This document shows positions 52,238-61,343 of a DNA stretch of 64,000 nt, one piece after another. The DNA lies in assembly GCF_001612945.1 (NCBI RefSeq), contig NZ_BDBK01000004.1, positions 124,001 to 188,000 on the forward strand, in the 5' to 3' direction. The translations under genes were made by a program, and so were the position numbers. Source of the DNA: Nocardia inohanensis NBRC 100128. Lineage in GTDB: Bacteria > Actinomycetota > Actinomycetes > Mycobacteriales > Mycobacteriaceae. Numbering within the stretch: the stretch's first letter is position 1; every line of letters starts with the position of its first letter. The notes below the pieces were generated by a model that saw only the letters and a list, made by a program, of their open reading frames with translations, ran no database searches and had not been told where the DNA came from.

Positions 52238-53995
52238 TTGAACGACTCGCCCGCGCCGAGACCCGCACCGGCGGAACTGCGTTCGGACGAGCTGTGGCTG
52301 TTCCGGAATCTGCCGCTGCGGCTGGTGATCCCGGTGGCGCTGCTCGGGGTTTTGGCATCGCTGATCGCGGTCGCCTGCCAGGCGCCGTGGTGGGCCGCGC
52401 TGATCGCCGCCGCCGTCCCGGTGCTGATCGGCCTGTTCCCGGTGCGCGGCAAGCCGTTCGGGCTGCGCTTCGGTTCCTGGGCCGCGTTCAAATGGCGGCA
52501 GGCGCGGCGCAAGGAAATGACCGAGTCGCGACTGTTCGACGTCCCGCTGCCCGAGGGCGGCAGCTACGGATTGCGCTGGGACGGAACGCTGCTCACCACC
52601 ATGCTGCGCATCGATCCGCCGCCGGACACGCTGACGCTGCTGCGCCGCGGATCGCTCAGCACCGACCAGGTGCTGCCGCTCACCGAAATCGCTTCCTGTC
52701 TACGGCAATACGACCTCGAGCTGGATTCCGCCGACGTGATCAGCACGGGCACCCGCACGGCCAGCACCGAAGCGGTGCTTTCCGGGTACGCGGCTTCCAT
52801 CGCCCCGCTCGGCCACCTGTACGACGAAATCCTCGGCCCGCTACCGGCTATCGCGCATCGCACGGTGTGGCTGGTGCTGCGCCTGAACCCGCTGAACAAC
52901 AGCAAAGCGGTCGATAATCGCGGCGGCGGACCCGAAGGCGCACTGCGCTCCGCCATCATCGCCACCCGCCGCGTCGCCAATCGCCTTGCCGCCCGCGGCA
53001 TCACCGCCTCCGTGCTGACCTCGTCGGAAATGACCAACGCGGTCCGCGAACTCAGCCGCGGCATCCCGGTCAACCAATTCGTGGAACACCCGAAATCCCT
53101 CGAGCACAACGGCATCCACCTCAACAGCTTCCAAATCGACCCGGAAGCCTTCACCGCCGACGGCCTCGCCGCCATCTGGACCGTCCGCAGCCTCGCCACC
53201 ACCGTCACCGTGCGCCTGCGCCCCGTCACCGAAACCACCACGCGCGGAACCGGTTTCGGCGACGCCGTCGAAGTGGACGCCCGAGTCCGCTACGACGCCA
53301 CCGAAGAACTCGACACTCCCCCACTCCCCGGCCTCCGCGAACTCAACGGCCTGCAACTCTGGGCCCTGGCCGACACCCTCTCCTTCGGCGCCCAGGAAAC
53401 CCGCTCCAGCGGCTACCGCGGCCCCCTGGCAGCCCTCGCCGACATAGCGGTCCCCACCGCCGGCTGCGGCCAGCTCATCGGCGCCGACGCCACCGGCCGC
53501 GGCATCGCCGTCCCCCTGGTCGGCGACGGCTCCCGCCGCATCGACGTAGTAGCCGGCCTCCCCCTGGCCCAACAGATCCTCCTACGCGCCATCGCCCTGG
53601 GCGCCGGCGCCGTAGTCCACACCAACCGCCCCGGCGCCTGGCAATCCATGATCAACAACGTCGGCTCCACCCAGGCGCTCTCCCTGGCCTCCTCGGTCAC
53701 CCAGAGCTCCCGCAACAACATCATGAACCCCCGCGCCCCCCACCCCGCCGCCACCATCATCGTCTTCGACGGCGTCCCCGCCACCGCACCCCCCGGCTCC
53801 GCAACCGTCCTCTCCGTCTACGACCACCTCCCCGAGGACTACCAACCCGACGACGCGGACGTCACGATCCTCCAGCACCCCAACGACCCACACACGGTCA
53901 CCGTGCACACCCCCGCCGCGAGAACCGTTGCGCAGCTGGTGACTACGCCGACCGAGCAGCGGTTCATCGGGTTGGCGCCGGCACGGGCTATTTGA
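52238..53995 (+). CDS. eccE: EccE, type VII secretion membrane protein of the second ESX locus
   Basis: 585 residues from a TTG at 52238 preceded by GAGGGGGAA. Two membrane helices (about 27-66) are followed by the large EccE domain; it shares layout and segments such as GPLPAIAHRTVWLVL and PTAGCGQLIG with the EccE at 4250-5857. The 3' third of the gene is very C-rich on the coding strand. The last 8 bases overlap the end of the convergent kinase 6 gene. EccE stabilises the outer rim of the inner-membrane complex. Confidence 0.9.
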   Translation: MNDSPAPRPAPAELRSDELWLFRNLPLRLVIPVALLGVLASLIAVACQAPWWAALIAAAVPVLIGLFPVRGKPFGLRFGSWAAFKWRQARRKEMTESRLFDVPLPEGGSYGLRWDGTLLTTMLRIDPPPDTLTLLRRGSLSTDQVLPLTEIASCLRQYDLELDSADVISTGTRTASTEAVLSGYAASIAPLGHLYDEILGPLPAIAHRTVWLVLRLNPLNNSKAVDNRGGGPEGALRSAIIATRRVANRLAARGITASVLTSSEMTNAVRELSRGIPVNQFVEHPKSLEHNGIHLNSFQIDPEAFTADGLAAIWTVRSLATTVTVRLRPVTETTTRGTGFGDAVEVDARVRYDATEELDTPPLPGLRELNGLQLWALADTLSFGAQETRSSGYRGPLAALADIAVPTAGCGQLIGADATGRGIAVPLVGDGSRRIDVVAGLPLAQQILLRAIALGAGAVVHTNRPGAWQSMINNVGSTQALSLASSVTQSSRNNIMNPRAPHPAATIIVFDGVPATAPPGSATVLSVYDHLPEDYQPDDADVTILQHPNDPHTVTVHTPAARTVAQLVTTPTEQRFIGLAPARAI

Positions 53996-55541
53996 CGCTT
54001 CGGCGCAGGATGGGGAGGAGTTTCTCGAGCAAGACCTTCTCCGAACCATCCGACCATTGCCGAATCGCGGTGACGGCGGCGGCGTCATCGAGCACGATGA
54101 CCGTCGCCTGGCTCGCAACGACAGTGGACGGCAGGTTCACCAGGCCGCCGTTACCCGAGTCGCTGTCACTACGCACTACAAGCAGGTAGCCCGCTGAGAT
54201 CGCCGACAGCGCTTCGTATCGTGCCTGGTCGTCAGAGGGGATGGGCCGCGGTGTGGGCTCCTTCCCCCGCTGAAGGAAACTGGGGTTGTATGAGAATCCG
54301 AGTTCCTCGAGGAACTTCGACTGAGCACTCGGTTTCAGGTGTACAGCCACTGCTGCGGAACTTCCGCTCTTGCCTGAGATATCCAGCACTACAATGGGTT
54401 TTCCGCCGAAGGCTGGATTCTGGATCTTCGCCTCAGCAGCCGATTTCGGCGAGGAGACCGCTGTCGGCGAGCTCGGTCCCGCACCAGCAGTCGAGGAGGA
54501 CGAATCTCCCGGCATTCCATTTCCGATGGCGAGCGCCACGACGATGCCCGCGGCCGCAGCCAAACCACTGAGCAACCAACGTCTCGCGCGGTGAACCGGT
54601 CGCGAGGCGGCTTGCTCGGGGCCCGTTACGGCCGCTGGCCGCGTCACCAACGGCGGTATCGTCGAACTGGGCACCGTCTGCATCGAAAGACCCGAAACAC
54701 CGTATTCGAGCGCTGATTTCAGAGCAGCCGTCAGTTCGTGGCACGTCCCGAATCGCTCTTCGGGATTCTTCGCCATGCCGACGGCCAGCACCTCATCCAC
54801 CGCTGGGGGAAGGCCAGGATCGACTTCGGTGATGAGCGGGGGCGGCTCGTTCAGGTGACCCATCATCACTACTGCCGGTTGTGATCCCGGATAAGGGTTT
54901 CGACCGGTCGCCAATTTGAAGAACGAGCAGGCGAGACTGTAGATGTCGGCGCGGTGATCCAAGGGTTGCCCGGAAAGGTGTTCCGGTGAGGCATATGCGA
55001 TCGTGGCGACGAAACTTCCGGCCTGTGTCAGTTCATTGGTGTCTTCGGAGGATTTCGCAACGCCGAAATCGGTCAACAGGACACGTTCTTCGCCGCTGTC
55101 AGCCGATGAGAGCAGGAAATTCGCCGGTTTGATGTCACGATGCAGCATGCCACGCCGGTGTGCATGATCCAGCCCGCGACCGATCTCCGTGACGATGTGC
55201 AGCGCCCGCCAGACCGACATGGCCCCTGCGTCACATTCCATGATCTGAGCTGCGTCGACACCCTCGACGTACTGCATGGCGATCCAAAGCTGCCCATGCT
55301 CTTCGCCTCGGTTGTAGACCGAAACGACATTCGGATGGTCCAGCGTGGCAGCGAGATTGGCTTCGCGCTGGAAGCGCCCGCGGAATTCACTGTCGTTCGA
55401 GAGTTCGGGACTGAGCACCTTCAGCGCATCCCAGCGAGGCAGCTGCGGATGACGCGCCAGATAGACCGAACCCATGCCGCCGGTCCCCAGTAGTCTCTCT
55501 ACTCGGTACCCACCCACCAGGGAACCTGGACCGATTGCCAA
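53988..55541 (-). CDS. Transmembrane Ser/Thr protein kinase 6
   Basis: 517 residues from a TTG at 55541; the preceding lipoprotein stop TAAGGA doubles as the ribosome site. The kinase domain has GTGGMGSV, Lys41, HRDIKPANFLL and DFGVAKS. The membrane helix is at about 320-342. The external domain (NPAFGGKPIVVLDISG... ending LLEKLLPILRRSVK) matches that of kinase 3 and no other kinase here. It closes the minus run lipoprotein A'-lipoprotein B'-kinase 6, the inverted copy of the A-B-kinase 3 set at 36213-40295. It overlaps the eccE end by 8 bases in convergent orientation. Confidence 0.87.
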   Translation of the reverse strand: MAIGPGSLVGGYRVERLLGTGGMGSVYLARHPQLPRWDALKVLSPELSNDSEFRGRFQREANLAATLDHPNVVSVYNRGEEHGQLWIAMQYVEGVDAAQIMECDAGAMSVWRALHIVTEIGRGLDHAHRRGMLHRDIKPANFLLSSADSGEERVLLTDFGVAKSSEDTNELTQAGSFVATIAYASPEHLSGQPLDHRADIYSLACSFFKLATGRNPYPGSQPAVVMMGHLNEPPPLITEVDPGLPPAVDEVLAVGMAKNPEERFGTCHELTAALKSALEYGVSGLSMQTVPSSTIPPLVTRPAAVTGPEQAASRPVHRARRWLLSGLAAAAGIVVALAIGNGMPGDSSSSTAGAGPSSPTAVSSPKSAAEAKIQNPAFGGKPIVVLDISGKSGSSAAVAVHLKPSAQSKFLEELGFSYNPSFLQRGKEPTPRPIPSDDQARYEALSAISAGYLLVVRSDSDSGNGGLVNLPSTVVASQATVIVLDDAAAVTAIRQWSDGSEKVLLEKLLPILRRSVK

Positions 55542-55550
55542 CGTAAGTCC

Positions 55551-56846
55551 TTACAGGTACTGGCTTTTGGCCAGCAACGCATACTGTGCGGCAGCGCGCT
55601 GGTGCAGATCGGACAGCTGCGAGCTGGCTACACGGGCGACGTAGCGGTCGTAGCGAAGCGTGCAGTAGTAGCGGTTCTTCGAATCCCAGGCTGTTTCATA
55701 CTCGTCCTTGTTCGGGTTCGGATTTTCCCCGCAGAACACATCGGGCACTCCGGAAGGCGTCTCCACGCTGCCGGGTTGCAGCGGCTTGATGCCAGACCAC
55801 AGCGCGGTCGCCGCCTTCGGGTCGCGTGCCCGCATCAACTGCGCGCCGTTCGTGGCCATCGAGACTCGGTCGACGCCCTGCTCGTCGAAGAGCTTCTTCC
55901 ACGGTGCGCGATCAGCGGTGAATTGCAGATAGCTGCGAGCGCCATGGACCATCTCCTGCTTGGCGGCCAAGCTGAGGTAGTTCGCGGGATGCAGCGTCCG
56001 GCGCATCATTCCATCGGGGTCGTAGTCCAGATGCAGCATGTCTCGCGCGGACAGTGGTGCCAATCCGTTCAAGAGCGGTATTTGAACATCGAATGCCTTG
56101 GTTGCCAATGCTTTCATGGCATCGATGTCTGACTTCGCAAGCTGGACGAAGACATTCATCACGTATTGACCGTGTGCAAGGGTCGCGGCAATCGATGGAA
56201 CACCTGGCCGCCAATGGGCCTTGGCTTCCGGGTAACCGCTCAGCGAGAAACGAGCGTTCTGGTCCGCCGCGACGTCGAAGTCGGCGGCTTCCATCTGCTC
56301 TGCGGCCGTTTGAGCGCGTTGCTGATCAGGAAATTGCAGCACCGTGATGTTGACGGCGGTGGCGTCGGGGATACCTTTCACGCTACCGAAGGGACGGAAA
56401 TTGTCCGAAACATCGTATTTGGATGCGCTGGGCAAGGGCTGGCTGCTGCTTGCTGTAGTCACTGACAACAGTTCGCCATTTCGTGCCAGTGCCGGCCGAA
56501 CAGCTTTACTGAGTACTTCCGCCCCGTTCGTGGGACTGACGGCAGGGCCACCCATGTCGCCGTATACGAGACTGCTGTCTATCTCGGTACCCAACGCGAT
56601 GGCATCGGCCAATCGCACCATCGCCAAGGTCTTGCCGCCGGCCGGACCATGCTCCTGGTTGGCACGGACATCGAACGGGTCCGTTGGATAGTTGCCGACG
56701 TCCAACTTTCGGATATCGATTTCGCCGGCAAGCGGGTAACCATCTACATTGCTCCCGCAACCGACAAGTACAGCCATGGTCGTGGCGAGGGCGGACACAG
56801 TGAAAAGACATCTGGCGGTGGTAGGTCGGATATGCCGGTCGGACAC
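55551..56846 (-). CDS. Lipoprotein B' of the kinase-associated family
   Basis: 431 residues from the GTG at 56846, which has TAGGTAGGG upstream. Signal peptide with lipobox LVGC (lipidated C30). Close relative of lipoprotein B: IDIRKLDVGNYPTDPFD, AHWRPGVPSIAATLAHGQYVMNVF, EQGVDRVSMATNGAQLMRARD, a C-terminal Cys pair (VFC...YYC) with DRYVARVAS, and the ending QRAAAQYALLAKSQYL. Kinase 6 begins nine bases after its stop. Function unknown; the pairing with a kinase is repeated three times in this window. Confidence 0.72.
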   Translation of the reverse strand: MSDRHIRPTTARCLFTVSALATTMAVLVGCGSNVDGYPLAGEIDIRKLDVGNYPTDPFDVRANQEHGPAGGKTLAMVRLADAIALGTEIDSSLVYGDMGGPAVSPTNGAEVLSKAVRPALARNGELLSVTTASSSQPLPSASKYDVSDNFRPFGSVKGIPDATAVNITVLQFPDQQRAQTAAEQMEAADFDVAADQNARFSLSGYPEAKAHWRPGVPSIAATLAHGQYVMNVFVQLAKSDIDAMKALATKAFDVQIPLLNGLAPLSARDMLHLDYDPDGMMRRTLHPANYLSLAAKQEMVHGARSYLQFTADRAPWKKLFDEQGVDRVSMATNGAQLMRARDPKAATALWSGIKPLQPGSVETPSGVPDVFCGENPNPNKDEYETAWDSKNRYYCTLRYDRYVARVASSQLSDLHQRAAAQYALLAKSQYL

Positions 56847-56853
56847 AGTAACC

Positions 56854-58116
56854 CTACCTATCGTTCGCGAGAATGGCGTATTGAGCGGAGACCCGCTGAT
56901 ACACATCCTGTTGCTGCTGTGACCAGATCACCGCCACATATCTGCCATATGAGACGAAGCATTGGAAGGGGAACTCTCGGGGACGTGGGCCTCGATACCT
57001 CTCACAAAGGGCCGTCGGCAAACCCGGCGGCGAATCGATCCGATGCAGAAATCTGCTCGCGGATATTTCTTTGAAAAGGGTCGCGGCTGCGGCGGCATCG
57101 CGGGTTCGAACCAGCTCTCCCGCACCATAACTGACGAAGTCAACACCGGTTCTGTCGTACAGAGCCGCCGTCTTCTGCCGGTCGAGCGCACGGTTGAGTG
57201 CGGTATGGCGATCGAGTGTGCCGGTCAGGGCATACGCGGTCTGATCCCCGGGCGGGCGGGTCAACGTGAGCCGGAGCATTCCTTCGGCGTCTATCGGAAG
57301 CTCGGTTCGCTTGTCCGCAGGGGTCGGCTGAAAGTTCTTCAGCCGCTCCGCTATAACGCTCGTAGCGCGATCAGCCAGAGTAACCAGGCCCGCTTGATCC
57401 GACACGTCCAACATCACGTTCTCCATGCTGTGCGAAACCGCAACGATGACGAATCTGCCCATGGCATACCAGGATGCGAGCGACTGGAGGACCGGCGTCC
57501 ATATCACCGAGGCACTGGGAAACTGCGCTGACCGCGCAGGCGCGGTTCCATCGCTGTAGCGAAAATTGCTGGTGAAGCCATTGCGGGCGAGCGCGGGTGC
57601 GGCGGATGCGGCAGCTTCATCGGTTTCGAAGAGCATCGCGGCGGCATAGATCGAACTCGAGATCAAGCTGTCTTTGTTCGATCGGCCGCGGATATGGAAC
57701 CCGGAAACGAACCCCGACGTGCTTTCGGCGAAGTGTTCACCGTCGAGCACCTCCAAGACCGAGCCACCACTGAAATCCTGCGGACCGGTGAACGGAGCTG
57801 CTTGGCCGTCATACTCGGAGAGCGCCGGGTCGATCTCCTCCGGTAACGGCATGAGCCGTGCGAAGCGCAGCGCTTCCAAATTGCGGCCCATCGAGGCGGG
57901 GTCCTTCGGAACCAAGTCCTGCGGCACGGCCGTATAGGCTCCCGTATCCAGTTTCGACAGATCGACGGCGGGTGGATTCGGCTGGGCCGCATCGGATTCC
58001 GAACCGCAGGCAGCACCCGAGAAGACCACGATGGCGACCAGGAGAGCCGGCACAATGCGCTTTCCGAAGCCGGCCGACCACAACTGATTCACATCACGCA
58101 CAAGCCTGTCCCCCAC
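56854..58116 (-). CDS. Lipoprotein A' of the kinase-associated family
   Basis: 420 residues from the GTG at 58116. An unusually long basic N-terminal part precedes the hydrophobic core and lipobox GAAC (lipidated C37). Relative of lipoprotein A: LDTGAYTAVPQDLVPKD after the anchor, WYAMGRFVIVAV near residue 222, RTGVDFVSYGAGELVRTRDAAAA, a C-terminal Cys pair (ALC...FQC) with GRYVAVIW, and the ending QRVSAQYAILANDR. It follows eccB by 85 bases on the same strand, so the whole set may be read through from the ESX substrate genes. Confidence 0.72.
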   Translation of the reverse strand: MGDRLVRDVNQLWSAGFGKRIVPALLVAIVVFSGAACGSESDAAQPNPPAVDLSKLDTGAYTAVPQDLVPKDPASMGRNLEALRFARLMPLPEEIDPALSEYDGQAAPFTGPQDFSGGSVLEVLDGEHFAESTSGFVSGFHIRGRSNKDSLISSSIYAAAMLFETDEAAASAAPALARNGFTSNFRYSDGTAPARSAQFPSASVIWTPVLQSLASWYAMGRFVIVAVSHSMENVMLDVSDQAGLVTLADRATSVIAERLKNFQPTPADKRTELPIDAEGMLRLTLTRPPGDQTAYALTGTLDRHTALNRALDRQKTAALYDRTGVDFVSYGAGELVRTRDAAAAATLFKEISASRFLHRIDSPPGLPTALCERYRGPRPREFPFQCFVSYGRYVAVIWSQQQQDVYQRVSAQYAILANDR

Positions 58117-58201
58117 ATGCCCACTCCGGCAGGCGGAGAGGATCTTTCCAATTCGCAGAGTCTAACGGAAAGATCAACTCCAAGCCGGGGCCGCCGCCGG
58201 G

Positions 58202-59713
58202 TCAGGACCCGGTCGGCAGGATATCGCGCTGGGTCAGCGCGTCTTGAGCGGACAAGGTAGGGCCGGCCACAAGCTGACCGATGATGGACCAGGGCGCAAG
58301 ATGAGGCGTAGAACCCAAGCCGAGCGTTTGTGCCGTCTTGCTGTCGGGAATGCCGTATCGAATGCCGTTGTCCGCCACATAGAACAGACTGTCCCGCCGT
58401 AGACTTCCAGGTTCGGTGCCGGTGACGATGACGTACTCACCCGTCGACGGTGGGATGTACACAGCGTCGATGCGGTCGCCGGTCTTATCGGCAGTGGCGA
58501 GCGCGACCGGCGTCGCAGACTCTGGCAACGGCAGGCGAGTTCCCGTCAGCAAAGTGACGCTGGAACGATCCGAAGGACCTTCTGTTGCATCGGTTTCCGT
58601 TCGACCAGCACCGCTCTGCTTCGCCCATGCAATGCAGGCGACCGGGTTGTCTTCGGCCTTGATCACCTTCGGCGCCTCGTCCGGGAAGTCGTCGACCGGG
58701 AGCGTGTGCACTGTCGGGACACCGCTCAGCAGATCCGGTGGCACCGACTTGATCTCGCTCATGCCCTGCGAGTCGGCATTGCGGATGACCAGGGCGGTGA
58801 AGGCCGAAATACGTTGCACACCACCGGACAACACGACATACAGCTCTTGGCTGTCGGAGCCGTCCGCCGCGCCGACCCGGATCACGCCGCCGACCTTCAC
58901 ATTGCTCAACCTTCCCGGACCGGAATCACCGGCATTGGGAATCGTCGGCGAAACGAGCGGAGCCGCTTCCCGCGCCGCGCCGAGCAGATCGGTCGATATC
59001 GGACGCGGTTGCAACCCCGAGAGATTCAGCGAGCGCGACATCACGGTGTTCTGGGGATCCACTTCGGCACGCTTGCCGTCGTAGATCAGATAAGTCTTGT
59101 CGCCTTTGCGGACCAGCAGCGCAGCACCGGATTCGGCCTTGCGCATGCGATCGCTCAGTTCGAGACCGCCCGCGATCGCGGTAGTCGTGGCACCGGCCGA
59201 GGAGGCCGCGCCGCCGGTCGCCGACAGCTGCACGGTGTCGCACAGCGTCCACTGAGATCGGTCGCCCTGGCGGGTTCCCGGCAGCGCCGCGGGAGCGCCA
59301 GGAATACCGAGAATCGGCCCGCGCGGTACCGAACTCAGTTTGCTGTCCTTGACCGAGGTCGGCGACTCACTGGATCCCGCGATCAATCGCGCAGACGCGA
59401 GGTTCAGCGTGGGATGCAGGGTCATCTTGGTCTTGTCGGTCTTGTCTCGCACGACCACGTACAGGGCGCCACTGTCCTTGCCCATGACGATGTTCGCGTT
59501 CCCGATCGACCCCTGAGGCTTGATGAACGCCATGATCGCCGCACCTGCCACAACCAACATGGCCAGGATCGCGCCCGAAATCAGCGAACGGAACTGCGCG
59601 CGCATCGGATCGTGCAGCATGCGCACATCACGGCGGATGAGCGCGTGATCGAGCCGTCGCAGCAGGAACCGATACCCATTGACCTGGGCCTTTGTGGTCA
59701 ATTGTGCTGGCAC
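58202..59713 (-). CDS. eccB: EccB of the second ESX locus
   Basis: 503 residues from a GTG at 59713 with GGAGG upstream. Cytosolic motif AQVNGYRFLLRRLDHALIRRDVRMLHDPM, a membrane helix at about 43-63, then the external domain with MGKDSGALYVVV. Layout as in the EccB at 2658-4145. It lies downstream of the WXG100 pair and upstream of lipoprotein A', an unusual place for an ESX core gene. Confidence 0.92.
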   Translation of the reverse strand: MPAQLTTKAQVNGYRFLLRRLDHALIRRDVRMLHDPMRAQFRSLISGAILAMLVVAGAAIMAFIKPQGSIGNANIVMGKDSGALYVVVRDKTDKTKMTLHPTLNLASARLIAGSSESPTSVKDSKLSSVPRGPILGIPGAPAALPGTRQGDRSQWTLCDTVQLSATGGAASSAGATTTAIAGGLELSDRMRKAESGAALLVRKGDKTYLIYDGKRAEVDPQNTVMSRSLNLSGLQPRPISTDLLGAAREAAPLVSPTIPNAGDSGPGRLSNVKVGGVIRVGAADGSDSQELYVVLSGGVQRISAFTALVIRNADSQGMSEIKSVPPDLLSGVPTVHTLPVDDFPDEAPKVIKAEDNPVACIAWAKQSGAGRTETDATEGPSDRSSVTLLTGTRLPLPESATPVALATADKTGDRIDAVYIPPSTGEYVIVTGTEPGSLRRDSLFYVADNGIRYGIPDSKTAQTLGLGSTPHLAPWSIIGQLVAGPTLSAQDALTQRDILPTGS

Positions 59714-59799
59714 GAAACCTCCATCAGGCCAACGTCGTACACGCTAGCGGCCCGCCTGCTCACACTTGCGCGAACTGGCGGGCCGCATCACGACTGAGA

Positions 59800-60114
59800 C
59801 TAGCTGAACAGGCTTTCCACGGACTTGTCCGCGCCCTGGGCACGAGAGCCCGCGTCCTGCACCGCACGCGACATGGCGTCGAGGGTGCCGATCGTGGAGC
59901 CGGCCTCGCCAGCGGAGGTACCGAACTCGGCGTCCCACTTGTCCTTGGTGGCCTTGAACGCGTTGTAACCCTCGTTGCCTTCCCAGGCGGCCATCAGGTT
60001 CTTGGCGGCCGTCTCCAGGTTCGCGGCCTCGGACAGCAGCTTTCCACGCAGCTCGTCGAGCGTGCTCTGGAGTTCGCTGATGGTGCCGAAGTGGTACTTC
60101 AAACCGTCACTCAT
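59800..60114 (-). CDS. WXG100-family secreted protein (EsxA-like)
   Basis: 104 residues. The WXG motif is in LMAAWEGNEGYNAF near residue 44, between two predicted helices, the standard WXG100 hairpin. It would pair with the neighbouring WXG100 protein and leave through the ESX channel. It has no C-terminal YxxxD/E, consistent with the EsxA-type partner, while the neighbour has one. Start ATG with AAGGG upstream. 86 bases before eccB. Confidence 0.88.
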   Translation of the reverse strand: MSDGLKYHFGTISELQSTLDELRGKLLSEAANLETAAKNLMAAWEGNEGYNAFKATKDKWDAEFGTSAGEAGSTIGTLDAMSRAVQDAGSRAQGADKSVESLFS

Positions 60115-60144
60115 GTCAGACCCTTTCGATCAGTATTCGATGTA

Positions 60145-60483
60145 TCAGAGGTTGGTGTAAGACGACTTGCCGGAGGTCGCGTTGTTGCGCAGGTTGTCGA
60201 AGTAGTCCTTGTTGTCGGCGTCCATGGTGGAGTACTTCGTGTTACCGTCGCCGACCTGCTGGGTGATCTGGTCGAGGATGCCCTTCAGGCGGTCCGCCTC
60301 GTCCTCCCAGCTGATGGCCGCGTTGGCGAAGGCGGTGTGCGCCTGGCCCTGCCAGCCGCCCTTGGCAGCCGCAGCCGCTTCGGTGACCGAGTTGATGGTG
60401 GTCTTGATCGCGTTGACCGCGTCGCCCATCGCGTCCGCAACGCCCTTGGCGCCGAACGATTCGAAATTAACCTCTGTTGCCAT
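60145..60483 (-). CDS. WXG100-family secreted protein (EsxB-like)
   Basis: 112 residues. The WXG motif is in GGWQGQAHTAF near residue 44. The C-terminal region contains YSTMD, a YxxxD type VII export signal, followed by a flexible tail. That makes it the EsxB-type partner expected to be recognised by EccC. Start ATG with AGGAGAGGG upstream. 30 bases before the EsxA-like gene. Confidence 0.88.
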   Translation of the reverse strand: MATEVNFESFGAKGVADAMGDAVNAIKTTINSVTEAAAAAKGGWQGQAHTAFANAAISWEDEADRLKGILDQITQQVGDGNTKYSTMDADNKDYFDNLRNNATSGKSSYTNL

Positions 60484-60527
60484 GCTGCTGCCCTCTCCTG
60501 GTGATTACTACTTCGGCCCTGTGGCTT

Positions 60528-61343
60528 TCATATGGTGTGGTCGCTCGCGTGATAATCGGGCACCCACCCCCCTCCCGGCACGATGCCGATAAGCCCCGAA
60601 ATCGCCTGCGCGATACGGTGATCGGTGCCAGGTGTAAACGTGGACCAGACTTGCTGATCCGAGGCGACCCCCGGTGCCGCCACGATGCGGCCGCGCGCGG
60701 TGTCGTAGATGACGACAGCCGCCGGTGATCGGTCTGTGACGCCGTCGGCGTGGGCGTAAGCCACCACTTCGGCGTAGGTATGGCAGGACGCGAGCGCCAG
60801 GCCGTATGCGGTCGCTTCCGACTCGGACACACCGAGCGCGTAGACCACATTCGTGTAGTCCGCGGAACTCGTTGCGGCATCGAGTCGTTCGCGCAATTCC
60901 TGCGCCGGGGCGCTGAAATTCGCGACCGCCGCGGGCGGGCAGGGTCCGAGTGCGTCGAGGATCGGCCCGGCGAGCGAATCACCGCTGCCGTCGGCCCAGA
61001 TCGAGCGAATCTCGATGCTGTCGCCACGACGGATCGCCACCACGTACCGGTCCTCGCGCTGGGCGACGCAAATCCGGATCTGTCCCTCAGCACTGTAAAC
61101 CCGCACTGCCAGTTCACGTTCGGGCTGCGCGAGCACGAAAAGCTCTGCGGCCGCGTCCGGCTGAGCATCACCGTAGGCGTCGACCAACCGCCCGGCGCGC
61201 AGCTCTACCCGCGCGCGCTCCTGGGCAATCTCCAGTTCGCGATACGAATCCTGTTGCGGTCCAACGGCAAGCACCAGCGGCAGCGTCTGCACACCGAGTT
61301 GCGCGGCCAGCGCCATCACTCCGTCATTGCTCAGTGTGATCAC
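60528..61343 (-). CDS. EspG-like ESX chaperone
   Basis: 271 residues. Segments such as LSNDGVMALAAQLGVQTLPLVL at the N terminus, YRELEIAQERARVELRAGRLVD near residue 33 and LPARVYSAEG-like strands (ELAVRVYSAEGQIRI near 90) fit the EspG family, which binds PE/PPE pairs in the cytosol and keeps them soluble for export. The GTG at 61343 overlaps the stop of the PPE-like gene in its shifted frame (GTGA at 61340-61343). That coupling supports both the chaperone call and the reading of the PPE gene as frameshifted. Confidence 0.82.
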   Translation of the reverse strand: MITLSNDGVMALAAQLGVQTLPLVLAVGPQQDSYRELEIAQERARVELRAGRLVDAYGDAQPDAAAELFVLAQPERELAVRVYSAEGQIRICVAQREDRYVVAIRRGDSIEIRSIWADGSGDSLAGPILDALGPCPPAAVANFSAPAQELRERLDAATSSADYTNVVYALGVSESEATAYGLALASCHTYAEVVAYAHADGVTDRSPAAVVIYDTARGRIVAAPGVASDQQVWSTFTPGTDHRIAQAISGLIGIVPGGGWVPDYHASDHTI

